From: Plazaster borealis
Lineage: Eukaryota; Echinodermata; Asteroidea; Forcipulatida; Labidiasteridae
Direction: 5' to 3'
Assembly (NCBI GenBank): GCA_021014325.1
Contig: CM037457.1
Location: 6,182,721 to 6,246,720, forward strand
DNA: 64,000 nt
Shown here: positions 1 through 11,217 of the stretch, piece after piece
Position numbering within the stretch: the stretch's first letter is position 1
Layout of the letters: each line of letters starts with the position of its first letter
Notes under the pieces: model-generated
Database searches by the model: none
What the model was told of the DNA's origin: nothing
Seen by the model: only the letters and a program-made list of their open reading frames with translations
Made by a program: the position numbers and the translations under genes

Positions 1-296
1 ATATAAATGTAGATTATATACAATGCAACTAACTTGTGAAAATTTCAGTTCAAGAGGTGGTAGCGTTTTTGAGATTTCGCCTAAAATCTGGAGCGGTTAT
101 GTCCACGCAGGAAGAACAATCCGTTATTGGAATACACAATCTGAGAAAACGCTTCATGCAGAAACGTTTCTCAGATTGACAATCTTTTGAATCCCTTTCT
201 CTAAAGCAATATTCCTTCAGGAGGGAATTGTTCTGAAAATGTTTCACATTATCAACAGCTGCAGTGCTTCTTACCGAGTAAGTTTTTATGGTCATT
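1..296. repeat. Partial MITE, GTATACGTTTGG family (cut by window edge)
   Basis: This matches the internal part of the copies at 811-1197 and 9654-10052: the motifs ctggagcggttatgtccacg and cgcaggaagaa and the internal inverted motif around aatctgagaaa occur in the same order. The left terminus lies outside the window. No coding sequence is supported. Confidence 0.75.
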
Positions 297-374
297 AATT
301 TTTGGAGTAACTACCAAAGGTATACCCTCCCTTTTCCAAAAGATGAAGTCCTTATTGAAGTGGGGGAAAAAATG

Positions 375-640
375 TAAAGTCTTGACCTTTAATTTTGGGT
401 TGAACAAAGAAAAATAGGCAAGAGCGGGACTTGAACCTGCGACCTCCAGATTAACTTGCTGGAGCTCTACCAACTGAGCTATCAAGTCCTATGTTGGCAA
501 TTTCCCTTTTTTGTCAATATCTTTGATTGGGGGGGTGCCAGTCAGAAGCCATTCAACCTGTAACTGCCGTATAGCCAAGGATCACACCCAAGTTTATATA
601 CAACCATGTATATCACGCAGGCATGATATTTGATTCTTGG
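375..640 (-). repeat. tRNA-like dispersed repeat (GCTCAGTTGG family)
   Basis: On the minus strand a tRNA-like segment (about 415-490) has an A-box-like gctcagttgg and a B-box-like ggttcaagtcc. It is flanked by family sequence including the conserved gtgccagtcagaagccattc block. The same arrangement recurs at 2565, 19718, 20030 and 63325. The anticodon arm does not fold properly, so this is a SINE-type repeat and not a tRNA gene. Confidence 0.8.
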
Positions 641-810
641 ACAAAAGTAGGAACATTTTATGAGTACATACAAGAGCTGACCTACATGCTCACATGGTTT
701 AGGCTTTAAAAGACTTTTCAGAATATCACGTCTGATCACAGGTGATGTCACTGGTGGAGCGAGAAATGTTTGTGCTCCCCCACCAGGATGTGTAATTCAG
801 GCGTTTCGAT

Positions 811-1197
811 TGAAGGTATTGTATACGTTTGGTGATTGGAACCCACTGTTTGTTTCAGTCCTACATAGTTGTAGATACCATAAAATTAACCTGTGAACAT
901 TTCATTTCAAAAGGTGGTAGCATTTTTGAGATATTGCCGAAAATCTGGAGCGGTTATGTCCACGCAGGAAGAATAATCTGCAATTGGAATACACAATCTG
1001 AGAAACGTTACTGCAGTAACGCTTCTCAGATTCAAATTTGTGGGGATAAAAAGTGATATCTTTCTCCATAACCGCAGTACTTCAAAGTGAAAAGTTTCTT
1101 AAAATGCATTACACTATCCAAAGCTGCTGTACTTCTTACCAAGTAAGTTTTTATTGCCATTAATTTTCAGAGTCATTACCAAACGTATACACTTTAA
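811..1197. mobile_element. MITE with GTATACGTTTGG termini, TTAA at one flank
   Basis: The ends are inverted: ggtattgtatacgtttgg on the left and ccaaacgtatacacttt on the right, the latter followed by TTAA. The centre holds an inverted pair, aatctgagaaacgtta and taacgcttctcagatt (about 1000-1037). There is no ORF of note. It is related to the AGGC-type TTAA MITE at 13106, sharing the TTGGTAAT terminus and a similar subterminal block. Confidence 0.8.
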
Positions 1198-1219
1198 GTT
1201 CCCTGTTCCACCAGTAATA

Positions 1220-1586
1220 ATAATAATAATAAATAATAATGCAGTTCTTATATAGCGCTTTATACTCCCAATGGGTGTCTCAAAGCGCTCAGTATTTTTC
1301 CTACAAGGTAAGTGGAGTTACGTGTTGAAGTATGAGACCTATTCCTTTGCATAGCACCATGTACATGTAATGGTTTACAAGGTGCTGTGGCGCAATATGC
1401 AGCCAATCAAACCAGGAACACCGGGGCAAACACCGACGGCTTAACGTCCCATCCGAAGGACGAAGCATGTGGTTAAGTGTCTTGCTTAAGGACACAAGTG
1501 TCACGACTGGGATTCGAACCAACACACTGCTGATCAGAAACACCAGAGCTTGAGTTCGGTGTTCTTATCCGCTCGGCGACGACACA
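1220..1586 (-). mobile_element. SINE derived from tRNA-Leu(CAA), full length
   Basis: The minus-strand head begins gtgtcgtcgccgagcgg, with a tRNA-Leu-like A box, a gaactcaagctctgg arm containing the CAA anticodon, and the B box ggttcgaatcc. The body contains the family blocks for cttaaggacacaagtgtcac and the catccgaaggacg region. The tail reads toward 1220 as agcgctatataagaactgc followed by ATT repeats. It is the reference copy for the family in this window. Confidence 0.88.
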
Positions 1587-1619
1587 CCACATCACATCAT
1601 TCGTGAACGAGGTCTGGGT

Positions 1620-2560
1620 TGTTGTTTTTTTTTGGTTTTTTTTGGGGGGGGGGCATTCTCAGAGAACATTATTTTAAATGATTTTTATTATTTTTTACAA
1701 ATATATAAAGGGTATCGTAACAGGAATATTTTCAACTGATTCATTATTGATTAGGTAAGGAAAAGGTCGTGAGGGTACACAACAACCCTTTAAATACTTA
1801 CCTGAGGCTAAATCTGTATTGATGCAACTTGTTATTGGAGCAACTTCCACCAGCTGTTGAAACAAAAGTTAACAAGAAAATCGCCACACATTAGAGTTAT
1901 TCATGAAAACAGTACATGCTCTCCATTAGACCTCATCAAGTACTTTAATTTGCTGACGGCAAGTAACAGTGTTTATTTAACGAATTCAGACCGAAAAACA
2001 AACATACATCATCAAGAAATAATTATAAAGAAACTTGCGGAAGAACATCTTCAATCATTAATCACACATTCATCAATCGAATGTTTACCCGCAAAACCCA
2101 ATGGGCCATGCGGTTATTAAAAGCGCAGGCAAATAACAAAGTTTTCAAAGCCATTCCTTTGACAAGAGGATTGTAAGTCTTAAATTAAAGCTTACATGGA
2201 ATGGATTTAACAACACACTTTAAATCATAACAAACATGTTATGTCATGCCATTTCTGTTTTGGTGACATTTTCACTTGTTGTTTAAAAAAAGGTGTTTTT
2301 CTTGTAAATGTTACAAGAAAAAACCTAAATGGAATCCTAAAAAAAACAAACCCCAAGATTCATCCATGGCAGGTGGTGATTAGCCGAGAGTGCACAGGAT
2401 TTTGTTGTAGTTTTTTCAGGGTGCCTTTTGTCAAGTTCCAGTGGAAATTCATAATTAACCTGGGGAGAATCACTGTGTCCCTCCAAGGCCTGGTCTTATA
2501 AAAGATTAACAAATATATAACATTAATTCTCATTACAAAACCCCCAGAAAGGTTAAGATA
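1620..2560. other. No gene recognised
   Basis: AT-rich sequence with a G-run near 1640-1651. A plus-strand reading frame of 87 codons (1857-2120) has no recognisable domain, no strong start context and no clear splice sites. I treat it as chance. Confidence 0.5.
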
Positions 2561-2564
2561 AAAT

Positions 2565-2850
2565 TTTACAATTTAGGGTTGAACACAGACTAATTGAATA
2601 GAGCAGGATTTGAACCAATGATGTCCGGATTAACATGCCGGTGCTCAACCAACTGAGCTATCTAGCCCTATGTTGGCGGTCTCCCTGTTTTGTCTAGATC
2701 TTTGTTCAATATATTTGTTCGGGGGGGGGGGGGGGGTGCCAGTCAGAAGCCATACAACTGTTAGCTGCTGTATAGCCAGGCATCACACCCAAGTTTACCA
2801 TACTACCTGGGAAGCGGCAGCCACCTTAAAGGGGATGCGAGTTTTACAGG
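2565..2850 (-). repeat. tRNA-like dispersed repeat (GCTCAGTTGG family)
   Basis: This copy has the same layout as 375-640: the minus-strand tRNA-like segment lies at about 2600-2670, followed on the plus strand by the gccagtcagaagcc block and cctgggaagcggcagc. A G homopolymer interrupts it at about 2721-2737. Confidence 0.8.
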
Positions 2851-2874
2851 CGAAAACAATCTACCTTTACCAAA

Positions 2875-3365
2875 ATTACCAATTCTTTCCAATTGGATAT
2901 CCAGTTGGAAAGAATTGGATATCCAGTTGGAAAGAATTGGATTGAGTTGGTATTGAGTTTGTGTTAGTTGGTTTATAATGGAATACTGAATTTCCAATTG
3001 GAATAAAATCTTAGACCAACTCAGTCCAATTGGAAATCAAAATGGACCCAGTTGGCTTGATTACATTGAATTGGAATTGAATTTGTTTTTACCAATTCAA
3101 ATTTAAAATTTCAATTGATTGAGACCAAATGGTTTTTTTTTGTTTTAACACAAAACAAACACATTGAAAAATTCCAATTTGAAAATTGATAAAAAAATTG
3201 AAATGAAAATTTGTGTAAGGGGTATGAATCTGCAAGGTTGAAGGCTTTGTTTGCCACTAATGAAAAATGAAAATTGAAAATAATGTCAAAAACCATCAAC
3301 AACATTGGCTATATTTTGGCTATGGCTATATATAGCCATTCAGCCATAGCCAAAGCCAATGCCCA
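2875..3365. repeat. AATTGG-rich simple region with nested palindromes
   Basis: The motif ccagttggaaagaattgg is repeated in tandem at about 2900-2945, and related aattgg words continue to about 3200. At about 3312-3352 a hairpin is formed by tggctatggctat and its inverse, with the inner palindrome tggctatatatagcca. Low-complexity repeat DNA without coding features. Confidence 0.65.
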
Positions 3366-3424
3366 AATGAACAACCTGGATATGCTAGAGAGTCATGAGC
3401 AATGGTATATATTATATAGGTCGT

Positions 3425-3690
3425 ATTTGGGGGGGGAAAATCCACAAGACAGACAGACTTGGAGCTCAGAATCTTTTATTTACCAGATTTTTTTTATTTA
3501 CAAGACCAGAATCAAATGAGAAGAGAGAAGAGATCAAAAGATCTAAATTTTTTTTTCTATTTTTATTTGAACAAACACTAAGAGAAGATTTATCTCTTCT
3601 GTCTTATGGGTGATACTCAGCAGAATTGAAAGATATTTGTGAGACTCAAACTCAACATTTGAACATCATTCTTTTGAGACAAAAATGTTG
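3425..3690 (+). repeat. Dispersed repeat shared with 22742-23045
   Basis: The segment starts with a G-run and aatccacaag, then contains caagaccagaatcaaa, gagaagatttat, tatgggt and a cagaattgaaag block in the same order as at 22742-23045. It is non-coding and its family is unknown. Confidence 0.65.
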
Positions 3691-3839
3691 AACTGAAAAA
3701 AACCCAAGACCACCAGAGACTTGTCCATGTAAAAGTGTATTTTACTAGAAAATTTACCCGCCATCAATGCCACCTGTCGCCTAAATCACTGGATGTCTGA
3801 AACCAACAACAATAGACAGTCTTTACATCCGGCGCAGTG

Positions 3840-4320
3840 TAGCGAGCAGTAAAGATCGGCAACGCCAAACTACAGATGAGCGTCACCCTCTTTTCAGCAA
3901 TGAACCAGCAAAGAGACTGCTCAAATCCAGAAGAAATTTTTTCAGTGAAACAGAACCGAGTGAAGTTGCTAAAACCAAAGTAGCCTTATGGGAAGAAAGG
4001 CTTGCCAACCTCCCAACAGTAACATCCAACCATGTCCATAAGTGCAAAAGAAGAACTCCCACCTGGTGCTGACTCAAGCTGGGCTGTATGGAAATGCCTC
4101 AACAGAACATGTACCGGTCCCTGCAAAGTAACCCTCAAGAAATGGGGCTATCTGAATGACCAGGATGTGACCTGCATAATATGCCATTCTGAACCACAAA
4201 CAATGGATCACCTACTCAGATGTCCCCTACTGGAGCAGAGGTGCAAGGCTGGAGACCTAGCTGAATTCATTGAAAGTGCCAACGACTGTGCTCAGTTCTG
4301 GCTGAAACACAACATCTAGC
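3840..4320 (+). pseudogene. LINE fragment, C-terminal end of reverse transcriptase ORF
   Basis: The translation of 4032-4319 contains LPPGADSSWAVWKCLNR, then KKWGY, a CIIC pair and QTMDHLLRCPLLEQRC. This is the zinc-knuckle-like C-terminal segment common after the reverse transcriptase in many Jockey/I-type non-LTR retrotransposons. Upstream, about 3860-4040, another frame carries a related basic stretch (AKRLLKSRRNFFSE), so a frame break lies near 4030-4050. No reverse-transcriptase core is present, so this is a 5'-truncated, decayed insertion. Confidence 0.75.
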
Positions 4321-4394
4321 GTGTGTGGACACGATAAGAAGAAGACTTGGAGAAAATTACAGCACCCTATTAAGAAAAAAGTCACAGGCCTGAG

Positions 4395-4830
4395 GGAAAC
4401 CAAGTGACTCAAGACTCAAACTTGATCTTTACCAAAGTGACTCAAGACTCAAACTCAGACCCAAGTAACTCAGGAGTCAGACTTGAACTCAACCGAAGCG
4501 TATCAAGACTCTCACTAGGACTCGACCCAAGTGACTAAAGACCCAGACTCAGGTTTCGACCTAAGTGACTCAAGACTCAAACTTGGGTTTGAGACTCAGA
4601 CTCAAGACCAAGACTTGAACTCCGACTCAACCCAAGTGTCTCAGGACTCTGACTTGAACTCAACTGAAGTGTGTCAAGACTCTGACTTGGACTTGACCCA
4701 AGTGACTCAAGACTTCAAGACTCAGACTCAAACTCTCAACCCAAGTGACTCAAGATTCAGACTCAAACTTTGACTCAACCCAAGTGACTCAAGACTCGGA
4801 CTCGACCTGAGTGACTCAATAACAACTCTG
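4395..4830. repeat. Degenerate minisatellite (CAAGTGACTCAAGACTC)
   Basis: Imperfect tandem units built on caagtgactcaagactc and cagacttgaactc repeat for about 430 bp. The unit length varies, roughly 20-40 bp. An apparent 80-codon frame here is a by-product of the repeat. It begins about 75 bp after the LINE stop at 4319, so it may have grown from that element's tail. Confidence 0.85.
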
Positions 4831-6650
4831 GTCCTAAACAGTTTCATAAAACTGGATGACTTGAATTAACGCATTATTCAATCCCCAGGCTGACCTTGAG
4901 CCATCTCTTTAAATAAGCTGTAGAGAAAAAGAGTGATACATCAACCATGACAACACAATTGCAACAGGATAGAGTAACTGTATTAACTCACTTGATTTAT
5001 TTGCAGGCTGTCAGTGGGGATGGCCAACTTATAGAAACAAGACAGCTTGAACTTCAATTCCTCTTCCAATTAAACACAAGACCTGAAAGGTGACCCGATT
5101 TAACAGTCCAGGCTTGCCTAATTGTCAAGCTCTTGAAGTAGGTTTGAAAATGGAATTGAAACTTTGGATTCAAATTGGGATTTGGGCTGTGATTAGAGTT
5201 GGGGCTGGAATTGGGGTTGAGGTAGAGGTTTGGTTTAGTTTTATTAGTAGCTAGGGTACTATTAAGGGGTCATAGGGTTAGTTGTTTACCTCCCTTCTCT
5301 TTTGTGTATGTAGTAAATTGGTGCAGGTTCATACATTATATTATAAATTGTTGTATTCTGATAAAGTATTTATGCTAAAAATTACATTGGGACTTTGGAA
5401 TATTTTTTGTATACAAATTACATTAAGCCTTTTCAAGTTTTATAACAACCCCTATAAGTATGAGCAATGCATTTTAAATTGCAACCTTTTATTTTTGTCC
5501 TATAATTGACTATGGAAAATGATTGTAAGTGAGCGTTCTGGACTCCCAACTTCTTGATTTAGAGAACCTAAGCTATCACACTAATTGTCAGAATTGCAGA
5601 AGACATGTATCATTGATTAAAAAGTTTGTACATGGGATCTCTGCATTGATAACATACACCAGAATGCTATCTGACCCTCGACATTGTAGGTTAATTTTCT
5701 GAGGACAAGGGCTGACCTACATTGCACATAGCCCTTTTCAGGCCACATAATAACATTCTAACACAGACTTCTTGGGGCAGGCAGAAAAATCGGAAATCAG
5801 ATTAAAGTGGGACGAATATCAATCAAGCTTACTTCGCTGAAGTCAACCAAGGTCGCATACAATTGTCCTTGTTCCACTGTACCTCGCATGAAATTTACAA
5901 AAAACCTCGGTATTACCAGACAATACGGCCAAGAGCGTGACCCACTGACAGACTTAAGCATGTTTATGTGCACTCATACTAGGCAGTCCGACTGTTTACA
6001 CTTTAGATTCATAAGAACATCTGACAGGTGTGTAATGACTTGATGTATCAAGTGGTAATGCATTTCATGGAAGGGGGAAACTGTGGGACTATTATACAAA
6101 TCGCTCCCATGAGCATGGGGGCAGGATGACAGACAGTTTATAACATGGTAATAATAATTGAGCTTATCATTGCTACAGGTGGATTGGGCTCATCGCTGGC
6201 AAGTTTCACCTGACAGATCGATTTTTGTTTTCTTCGTGAAGGAGTTGTTTTTCATCTTCCGGAAGAGACCGTTAATTCCCATCCTCTGGTTATCAGTAAA
6301 CAAAACACCCACACCGAAGAAACTTAATCCAATTACGGGGGACACGTTTTCATGAAAACACCAAAATGATTCATGTTTGGTCAGGGATACTGTGCAAGTT
6401 CATTATGTACTTCAATGTGAGTCGTTTTTCTTGCACATAAGTCAGATTTATTTCTCAGTCTTAACAAATAACGTTACTACACATGTACATGTAGTAATAT
6501 ACCTTTCATCGACAACTAACGGGGTGCCATTTTTAAACAGACGACTGCATGCTCGTGTCACAGGTAATTGCTTGACACAATGGTAATCAAGAAGCGTATA
6601 CTAGAAAGTCCAACAAGTCACGCTATGAGGAAGAACTTGGCAGAAACTTA
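4831..6650. other. No gene recognised
   Basis: AT-rich intergenic sequence. Reading frames of up to 78 codons at 5282, 5807, 6158 and 6377 show no recognisable domain. A possible acceptor (ttatcattgctacag) at about 6178 precedes a short open stretch, but no partner exon is evident. Confidence 0.5.
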
Positions 6651-6740
6651 CGTCACTTGTTTATTCCAGACAAGACAAAAATGACTGCACGACACATTTA
6701 TCTCAGCAATTTGATTAGAAGGAAACTAATCCAAAACCAA

Positions 6741-6834
6741 GCCCAGTGCTTACCGCGGAATTCTGCGCTTACGGCCCATAGAGTCACACTCTTTACAGGG
6801 CGCCGTAAGCGCAGAATTCTAACATTGGGCCCAG
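6741..6834. mobile_element. Small foldback MITE (GAATTCTGCGCTTACGG)
   Basis: Left end gcccagtgcttaccgcgg then aattctgcgcttacgg; right end ccgtaagcgcagaattct then gggc. The arms are inverted around a short centre at about 6776-6808. Related degenerate copies are at 36334-37047 (split by another insertion) and near 58523-58610. Confidence 0.75.
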
Positions 6835-6889
6835 ACTACATGCACTTTGGCTTGCTGGTGGTTCTGCTAGGTAAAACTGCACCCAATTT

Positions 6890-7074
6890 CATAGAGCTGT
6901 TTAGCAGAAAATTCTGCTTAGCAAATATCTTTGCTAAGCAATAAATGAGTGGGGTACCAGTCACAGCAATGGTAACTGTATGGTGTTTTTGGTTGATAAC
7001 CTATTTTTGCTAAGCAAGAGTTTTCTATGCTTAGCAAGTTTTTGTGCTTATACATGCTTTATGACATTGGGCCC
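6890..7074. mobile_element. MITE, GGGCCCAATTTCATAGAGCT family (divergent)
   Basis: Left acccaatttcatagagctg and right attgggccc form the ends. Inside are the family words tgctaagcaa, gtaccagtcacag and ggttgataacc. Fuller copies are at 11218 and 14044. Confidence 0.7.
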
Positions 7075-7229
7075 TGGACAGGACTAAGCAACAAATACAT
7101 GTATCTGTTTTCTACAGGTTTTATTTGTTTATAACTTTAGTGACTGCTGTACAACTTGGCCTTGTTACTTCCTTCCAAATTACTGCTTTTGTTTTTCTTC
7201 CTTAACCTGGTTTAAATACGACACAGAGA

Positions 7230-7590
7230 ACAATCCAAGCTTACCCAGACATGTCACAAATAAGCATGTAAGATCAATGACTAAGCAGCCTCCACTCTCA
7301 AGCATCATTAGAAAACGCAGACTGCAGTGGTTTGGGCACCTCCAACGAATGGATACAAATCAGATCCCTAAGCAACTCTACAACTGGTTACCAACCAATG
7401 GGAAACGTAGACCAGGTCGCCCCAGGACAACACAGGAAAACTGTAATCCAGAGGGACCTCACCAGACTGGGCACTAGGTGGTCTGTGGAGGAGGCAGAAG
7501 TGGCAGCTCAAGATTGGTCTATTTGGAAGTTTCTCACCAGTCAGGTAGCAGGTGCAGAAATGCATGACACTGACTGATGATGATGATGAT
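7230..7590 (+). pseudogene. LINE 3' end with TGATGA tail
   Basis: The translation from 7277 includes IRKRRLQWFGHLQRMDTNQ and GKRRPGRPRTT. This is the conserved block near the C-terminus of many non-LTR retrotransposon polyproteins (RRLRWFGHVxRM...GRP). The following DRDLTRLG-like segment is in another frame, so at least one frameshift is present. The copy ends in a run of TGA at about 7576-7590, as a LINE tail would. The catalytic part is missing, so it is inactive. Confidence 0.8.
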
Positions 7591-7862
7591 ACCGAGAGAA
7601 ACACACACAAAATGGAAGTTGTTGACAATTTGACTAATAAAGTTAAGCCAAAACACCCAAACCTGTGTTTCCTAAAGCATGTCAAATTAAGCAGATCACC
7701 CTATGCTTTCTACAGTGAATGGCACAGTCACTGTGTTCAAGTACACCCAAAGGCTCGTACTCAGCTGAAATGTAGATGGGAGCAAATGTGACAAAATCAA
7801 TTATCATTTAGTTGGAGTATATAGGCACAGCGTCAAAAAGAAAAAGACATCTGGAAATAGCA

Positions 7863-8268
7863 ATACACGTACATACTATTATTATTATTATTATTATCAT
7901 TATTATTATTATTATTTTATATATTTCTGGTAATGAAACCAAGGATGCCTCATTGGTGAACTTAATCACTGTAGCTTGCATGCCTGAGGAAACCTGTAAA
8001 CAAGGGTGCTTGCTATGTGCACCAGAAACACAGGGGTTAACCCCTACTCTTCCTTGATAAGTGTTCTGGGTTCTTTTACTTACACTACCAATGCTAGTAC
8101 ACAGGATTTACGGCTTAATGTCCCATCCGAAGGACAAAGTAATTATGGTAAAGTATCTTGCTCAAGGACGCAAGTGCCACGAACGGGATTCGAACCCACA
8201 CTCTGCTGATTAGTAACACCAGAGCTTGAGTCCGGTGCTCTTACATGTAACTGCTCGGCCATGACATG
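7863..8268 (-). mobile_element. Composite of SINE fragments (tRNA-Gly-like tail plus tRNA-Leu SINE)
   Basis: ATT repeats (7878-7920) and ttctggtaatgaaacc match the tail side of the tRNA-Gly-like SINE. From about 8020 the tRNA-Leu(CAA) SINE follows in minus orientation: cccatccgaaggac, the B box complement ggattcgaaccc and the A box complement ctgctcggcc, ending near 8268. The head has a small insertion (acatgtaa) within the D-arm region. Confidence 0.75.
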
Positions 8269-8329
8269 CCATACGCAGTGCTCACTCTAAGGTGGGTTAA
8301 ATCATATTGTTCTCTTTTAAAACATGGCT

Positions 8330-8548
8330 TTTAAGAAAAGCTGCGTTCTCCCTTAACACTGGTCTGCTGGCCAAATGCAAGTTAAAACACCTGCAGACGA
8401 GTCAAAAGTGGTCCGGCTGGCTAGCTCAGTGATGAAAAGCATCCCTATTTAATACAATGTATGGACTGGTGAAAAAGCTGACGGACTAGTAAAATGACAA
8501 GCTAACTGTTCCTGCTGGCCAGTCACTGCAAAAGTTAAGGGCAAACCC
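8330..8548. mobile_element. MITE related to the nested insertion at 32262-32470
   Basis: In reverse complement this matches 32262-32470: ggtttgcccttaact, cagtgactggccagcagg, agctaactg-like and ggccagcagaccagtg blocks occur in the same order. The ends are weakly inverted: cccttaacactgg on one side and a cagtgactggcc block with ttaagggcaaaccc on the other. Confidence 0.7.
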
Positions 8549-8856
8549 TAAAAAAACTTTCTGAACTGGGGAGGTTACTCTGTTTAAAACCCAGTGGAGA
8601 CCATGAGACTGTTAACAACAGTCTTTAAAAAAAAAATCTGATCTGGCTGAAATAATCCAGATTGCTTGATGGCTTGGAATTTGTTTTTTGGGAGTCTAAA
8701 GAGTCTATATCTGGTGGTTTAAACTATTTGAAAGGAATTGTATTCTTCAAATATCACACGCTGTTACGTAATTAACTGTTGAAAACAGTACAATGGTAAG
8801 CATGTGTGTGTGTAGATTCTGATTGTGTCTGCATAGTTTTAAATAAAACTCCAAGG

Positions 8857-9142
8857 GGCGGTTGGGTTGGTGTAGTGGTATATTTCCTCGCCTTCCACCT
8901 CTAGAGCCCCGGTTCGAATCCCATCGGGGGCACTATGTGGATTGGGTTTTCAGTCCCTACCCGACTGCGTGGGTTTTCCCTGAAGTATTTCTCTTGGGTT
9001 TTCCTCCCACATCTGAAACTGAAATTTCCTTCTTTGTCTTCTCTCCATGGGGTTCTTGGCTAGTATAGTGATAAAATTCGCTTTCTGAGAGTCCTTGGCT
9101 TCACAACCAGAATAAATTGAATGAAATGAAAATGAAATGAAA
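8857..9142 (+). mobile_element. SINE with tRNA-Gly-like head
   Basis: The head has A-box-like ttggtgtagtggta, an arm containing cgccttccacc (TCC in the anticodon position) and B box ggttcgaatcc. The body contains gcgtgggttttccctgaag and ttttcctcccacatctg. The tail is an imperfect repeat of aatgaaatga ending near 9142. Partial minus-strand copies are at 16505-16680 and 29165-29465. Confidence 0.85.
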
Positions 9143-9653
9143 GTTAACAAATTGAACTTACATAATAATGTTTAATTTACACATTTGTATAATGTGTCAA
9201 TTAAACATACCTGTAAGTTGAATTTGTAAATTTGTTTGGCATAATGAACAAACTCTTGCTTGATTTAAATTATTGCTCAGAAAATGAGCTAAATACTATT
9301 CATTGCCTTTGGGCTGGTTTGTGTTCCTCTTAATTACTTTTAAAATTCACCTGCATATTTTAAAGCTCTGTAAATATATCGCTAATGAGTTGTGGTGATT
9401 CTGATAATTACCAGTCCCTTCCAGGACTCTGAGTTCATGGAAAATCTAGATCGCGTAGGTAGTAGCCCTGTACTCTCACTGGATCAGAAATACTTTTAAC
9501 AAGACTTAAAATTATCCCTTTTTTTATTCTACTTGCTGACATTTTGGATGGGTGATTGGAAATAACTTAAAAGTATGGTGTTTGGTAAAACACTAGAATG
9601 CAGGAATTCATTTATTTATTGTCGAGGGTAGCTCATTCAACCAAGGTTGTTTT

Positions 9654-10052
9654 TTAAAGGGATTGTATACGTTTGGTAATTGGAACCCACTGTTTGTTTC
9701 AATCCTATATAGTTGTAGATATATACCATAAAACTAACCTGTGAAAATTTCATTTCAAAAGGTGCTAGCGTTTTTGAGATATTGCCGAAAATCTGGAGCG
9801 GTAATGTCTACGCAGGAAGAGTAATCTGCAATTGGAATACATAATCTGAGAAACGTTACTGTCATTAACGCTTCTCAGATTCAAATTTTGGGGGATAAAA
9901 AGTGATATCTTTTTCCATAACCGCAGTACTTCGAAGTGAAAGGTTTCTCAAAATGTATTATACTATCCAAAGCTGCTGTACTTCTTACCGAGTAACTTTT
10001 TATTGCCATTAATTTCCAGAGTCATTACCAAACATAATATACAGACCCTTTA
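9654..10052. mobile_element. TTAA-flanked MITE (GTATACGTTTGG)
   Basis: Left TTAA then agggattgtatacgtttgg; right ccaaacataatatacagaccct then TTAA. It is the cleanest copy of the family at 811-1197. The centre has an inverted pair, aatctgagaaacgtta and taacgcttctcagatt. The TTAA flanks suggest a piggyBac- or Kolobok-type transposase mobilised it; that assignment is an inference. Confidence 0.85.
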
Positions 10053-10313
10053 AAAGTTGTGTTGCGTAACTTTTTTTAATAATATTTGGTTGCGAGGTCA
10101 CTAGCCGAGCGCTAAAATTACTGGTCGGCAGTCCAGTGGGTATTTCAAGCCCTGCGGTTAGATATAAAATTAGAATTAGAGTTATTGTTGTCACTTTGTG
10201 TAAGGAGAATCTGTCAAAGACATCTGCAACTAATATGAAGTGTCTATTGTCTCTGTTAAGCTCAGCCATAATTGAACCCAGGAGTAATCAATGCTGTGTT
10301 CTATCTTTACCAG

Positions 10314-10565
10314 AAACTTCTTGAGTATAATGAGGCAAGGAGAGCATGGCATCTTGAGATGCAGTTGAACAACCTCAAACAGGATGGATGGAGATACATA
10401 GAAGTATCATCAAGCAGAGAGGCACGTCCCTCCCCCATTATTACGCCTGCACTCAAGTGAGCATCGAGATTCAAGGAAAGACACACTAGGCATCCTCTTG
10501 AGATTCCTCGAGACTACGCCGAGAAAATGAGGTTGGAAAACATCCACCAAGAGATGAAAAATTAA
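10314..10565 (+). pseudogene. Possible exon or gene relic with in-frame TGA
   Basis: After an acceptor-like ttctatctttaccag, 48 codons stay open and read KLLEYNEARRAWHLEMQL, then NNLKQDGWRYIEVSSS and more. The composition is helical, unlike the surrounding repeats. A TGA at 10458-10460 interrupts, then 34 more codons follow in the same frame (including IPRDYAEKMRLENIHQEMKN) to a TAA at 10563-10565. The TGA lies within a donor-like CTCAA/GTGAGC at 10456/10457, so an internal exon ending there is equally possible. I recognise no family and see no partner exon. Confidence 0.35.
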
Positions 10566-10569
10566 ACCT

Positions 10570-11210
10570 GTGCGATTTTATCTGCGATCACAATGAAGGA
10601 ATGTTGAAGAATCGCTGGATGTTGGCCGAGCAATCTTGCAATCTACCTCCCCCTCCCTTGTGATTACATTCTTCACAGGTGAACAGATAAAGATGACCTT
10701 AATTACCAGAAAGCCCTTTACAGCAGCCTCAAGAAGATGAAAATTGAGGTCTTGATAATAACAACATATTGCTGCTTTTGTCACTTCCGCGGATATTGTT
10801 ATTTATTGGTCCGGTGGTTTGGCATGTTGGTTACCTAAGCAGTCTGAAAGTGAATGGCTTTCTTGACATTTAAATCTGGGACTCAGGCTATTTGTGTGAA
10901 GCCATTCACTAAGTATGTACTTTAAGTAGAGAGAGCGCAATAGATTAAAAACCTTGAGTAAAGTGTATCTAAAGGTCAACAACTACGCTAGTTTACATTT
11001 ACTCTACTGGTCCTTGGGTTGGTTAGCAGTTTGAGACCACTTTTCTTTATTAGTGACTGCTGCTAGCCTGATACATGTACATAACTTGTACAAAACTAGG
11101 TTTCTTCATTCAATTATTATTAGCTTGTTCCTTAAATAAAATAAAAAGAACCAATAATTAAAAGTACTTTAACGATAATACTTATAATTACAGTTTGTAA
11201 TGTGCTTGTT
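10570..11210. other. No gene recognised
   Basis: AT-rich intergenic sequence. No repeat family seen elsewhere in the window and no supported reading frame. Confidence 0.5.
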
Positions 11211-11217
11211 CAAGCCA

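Noticed and set aside
1857..2120. 87-codon frame
   Set aside because: No domain, no splice support, no similar copy. Length is within chance for AT-rich DNA of this size.
8862..8935. Possible tRNA-Gly gene
   Set aside because: It carries a SINE body and A-rich tail, the anticodon stem is poor, and similar copies occur at 16.5 and 29.2 kb.
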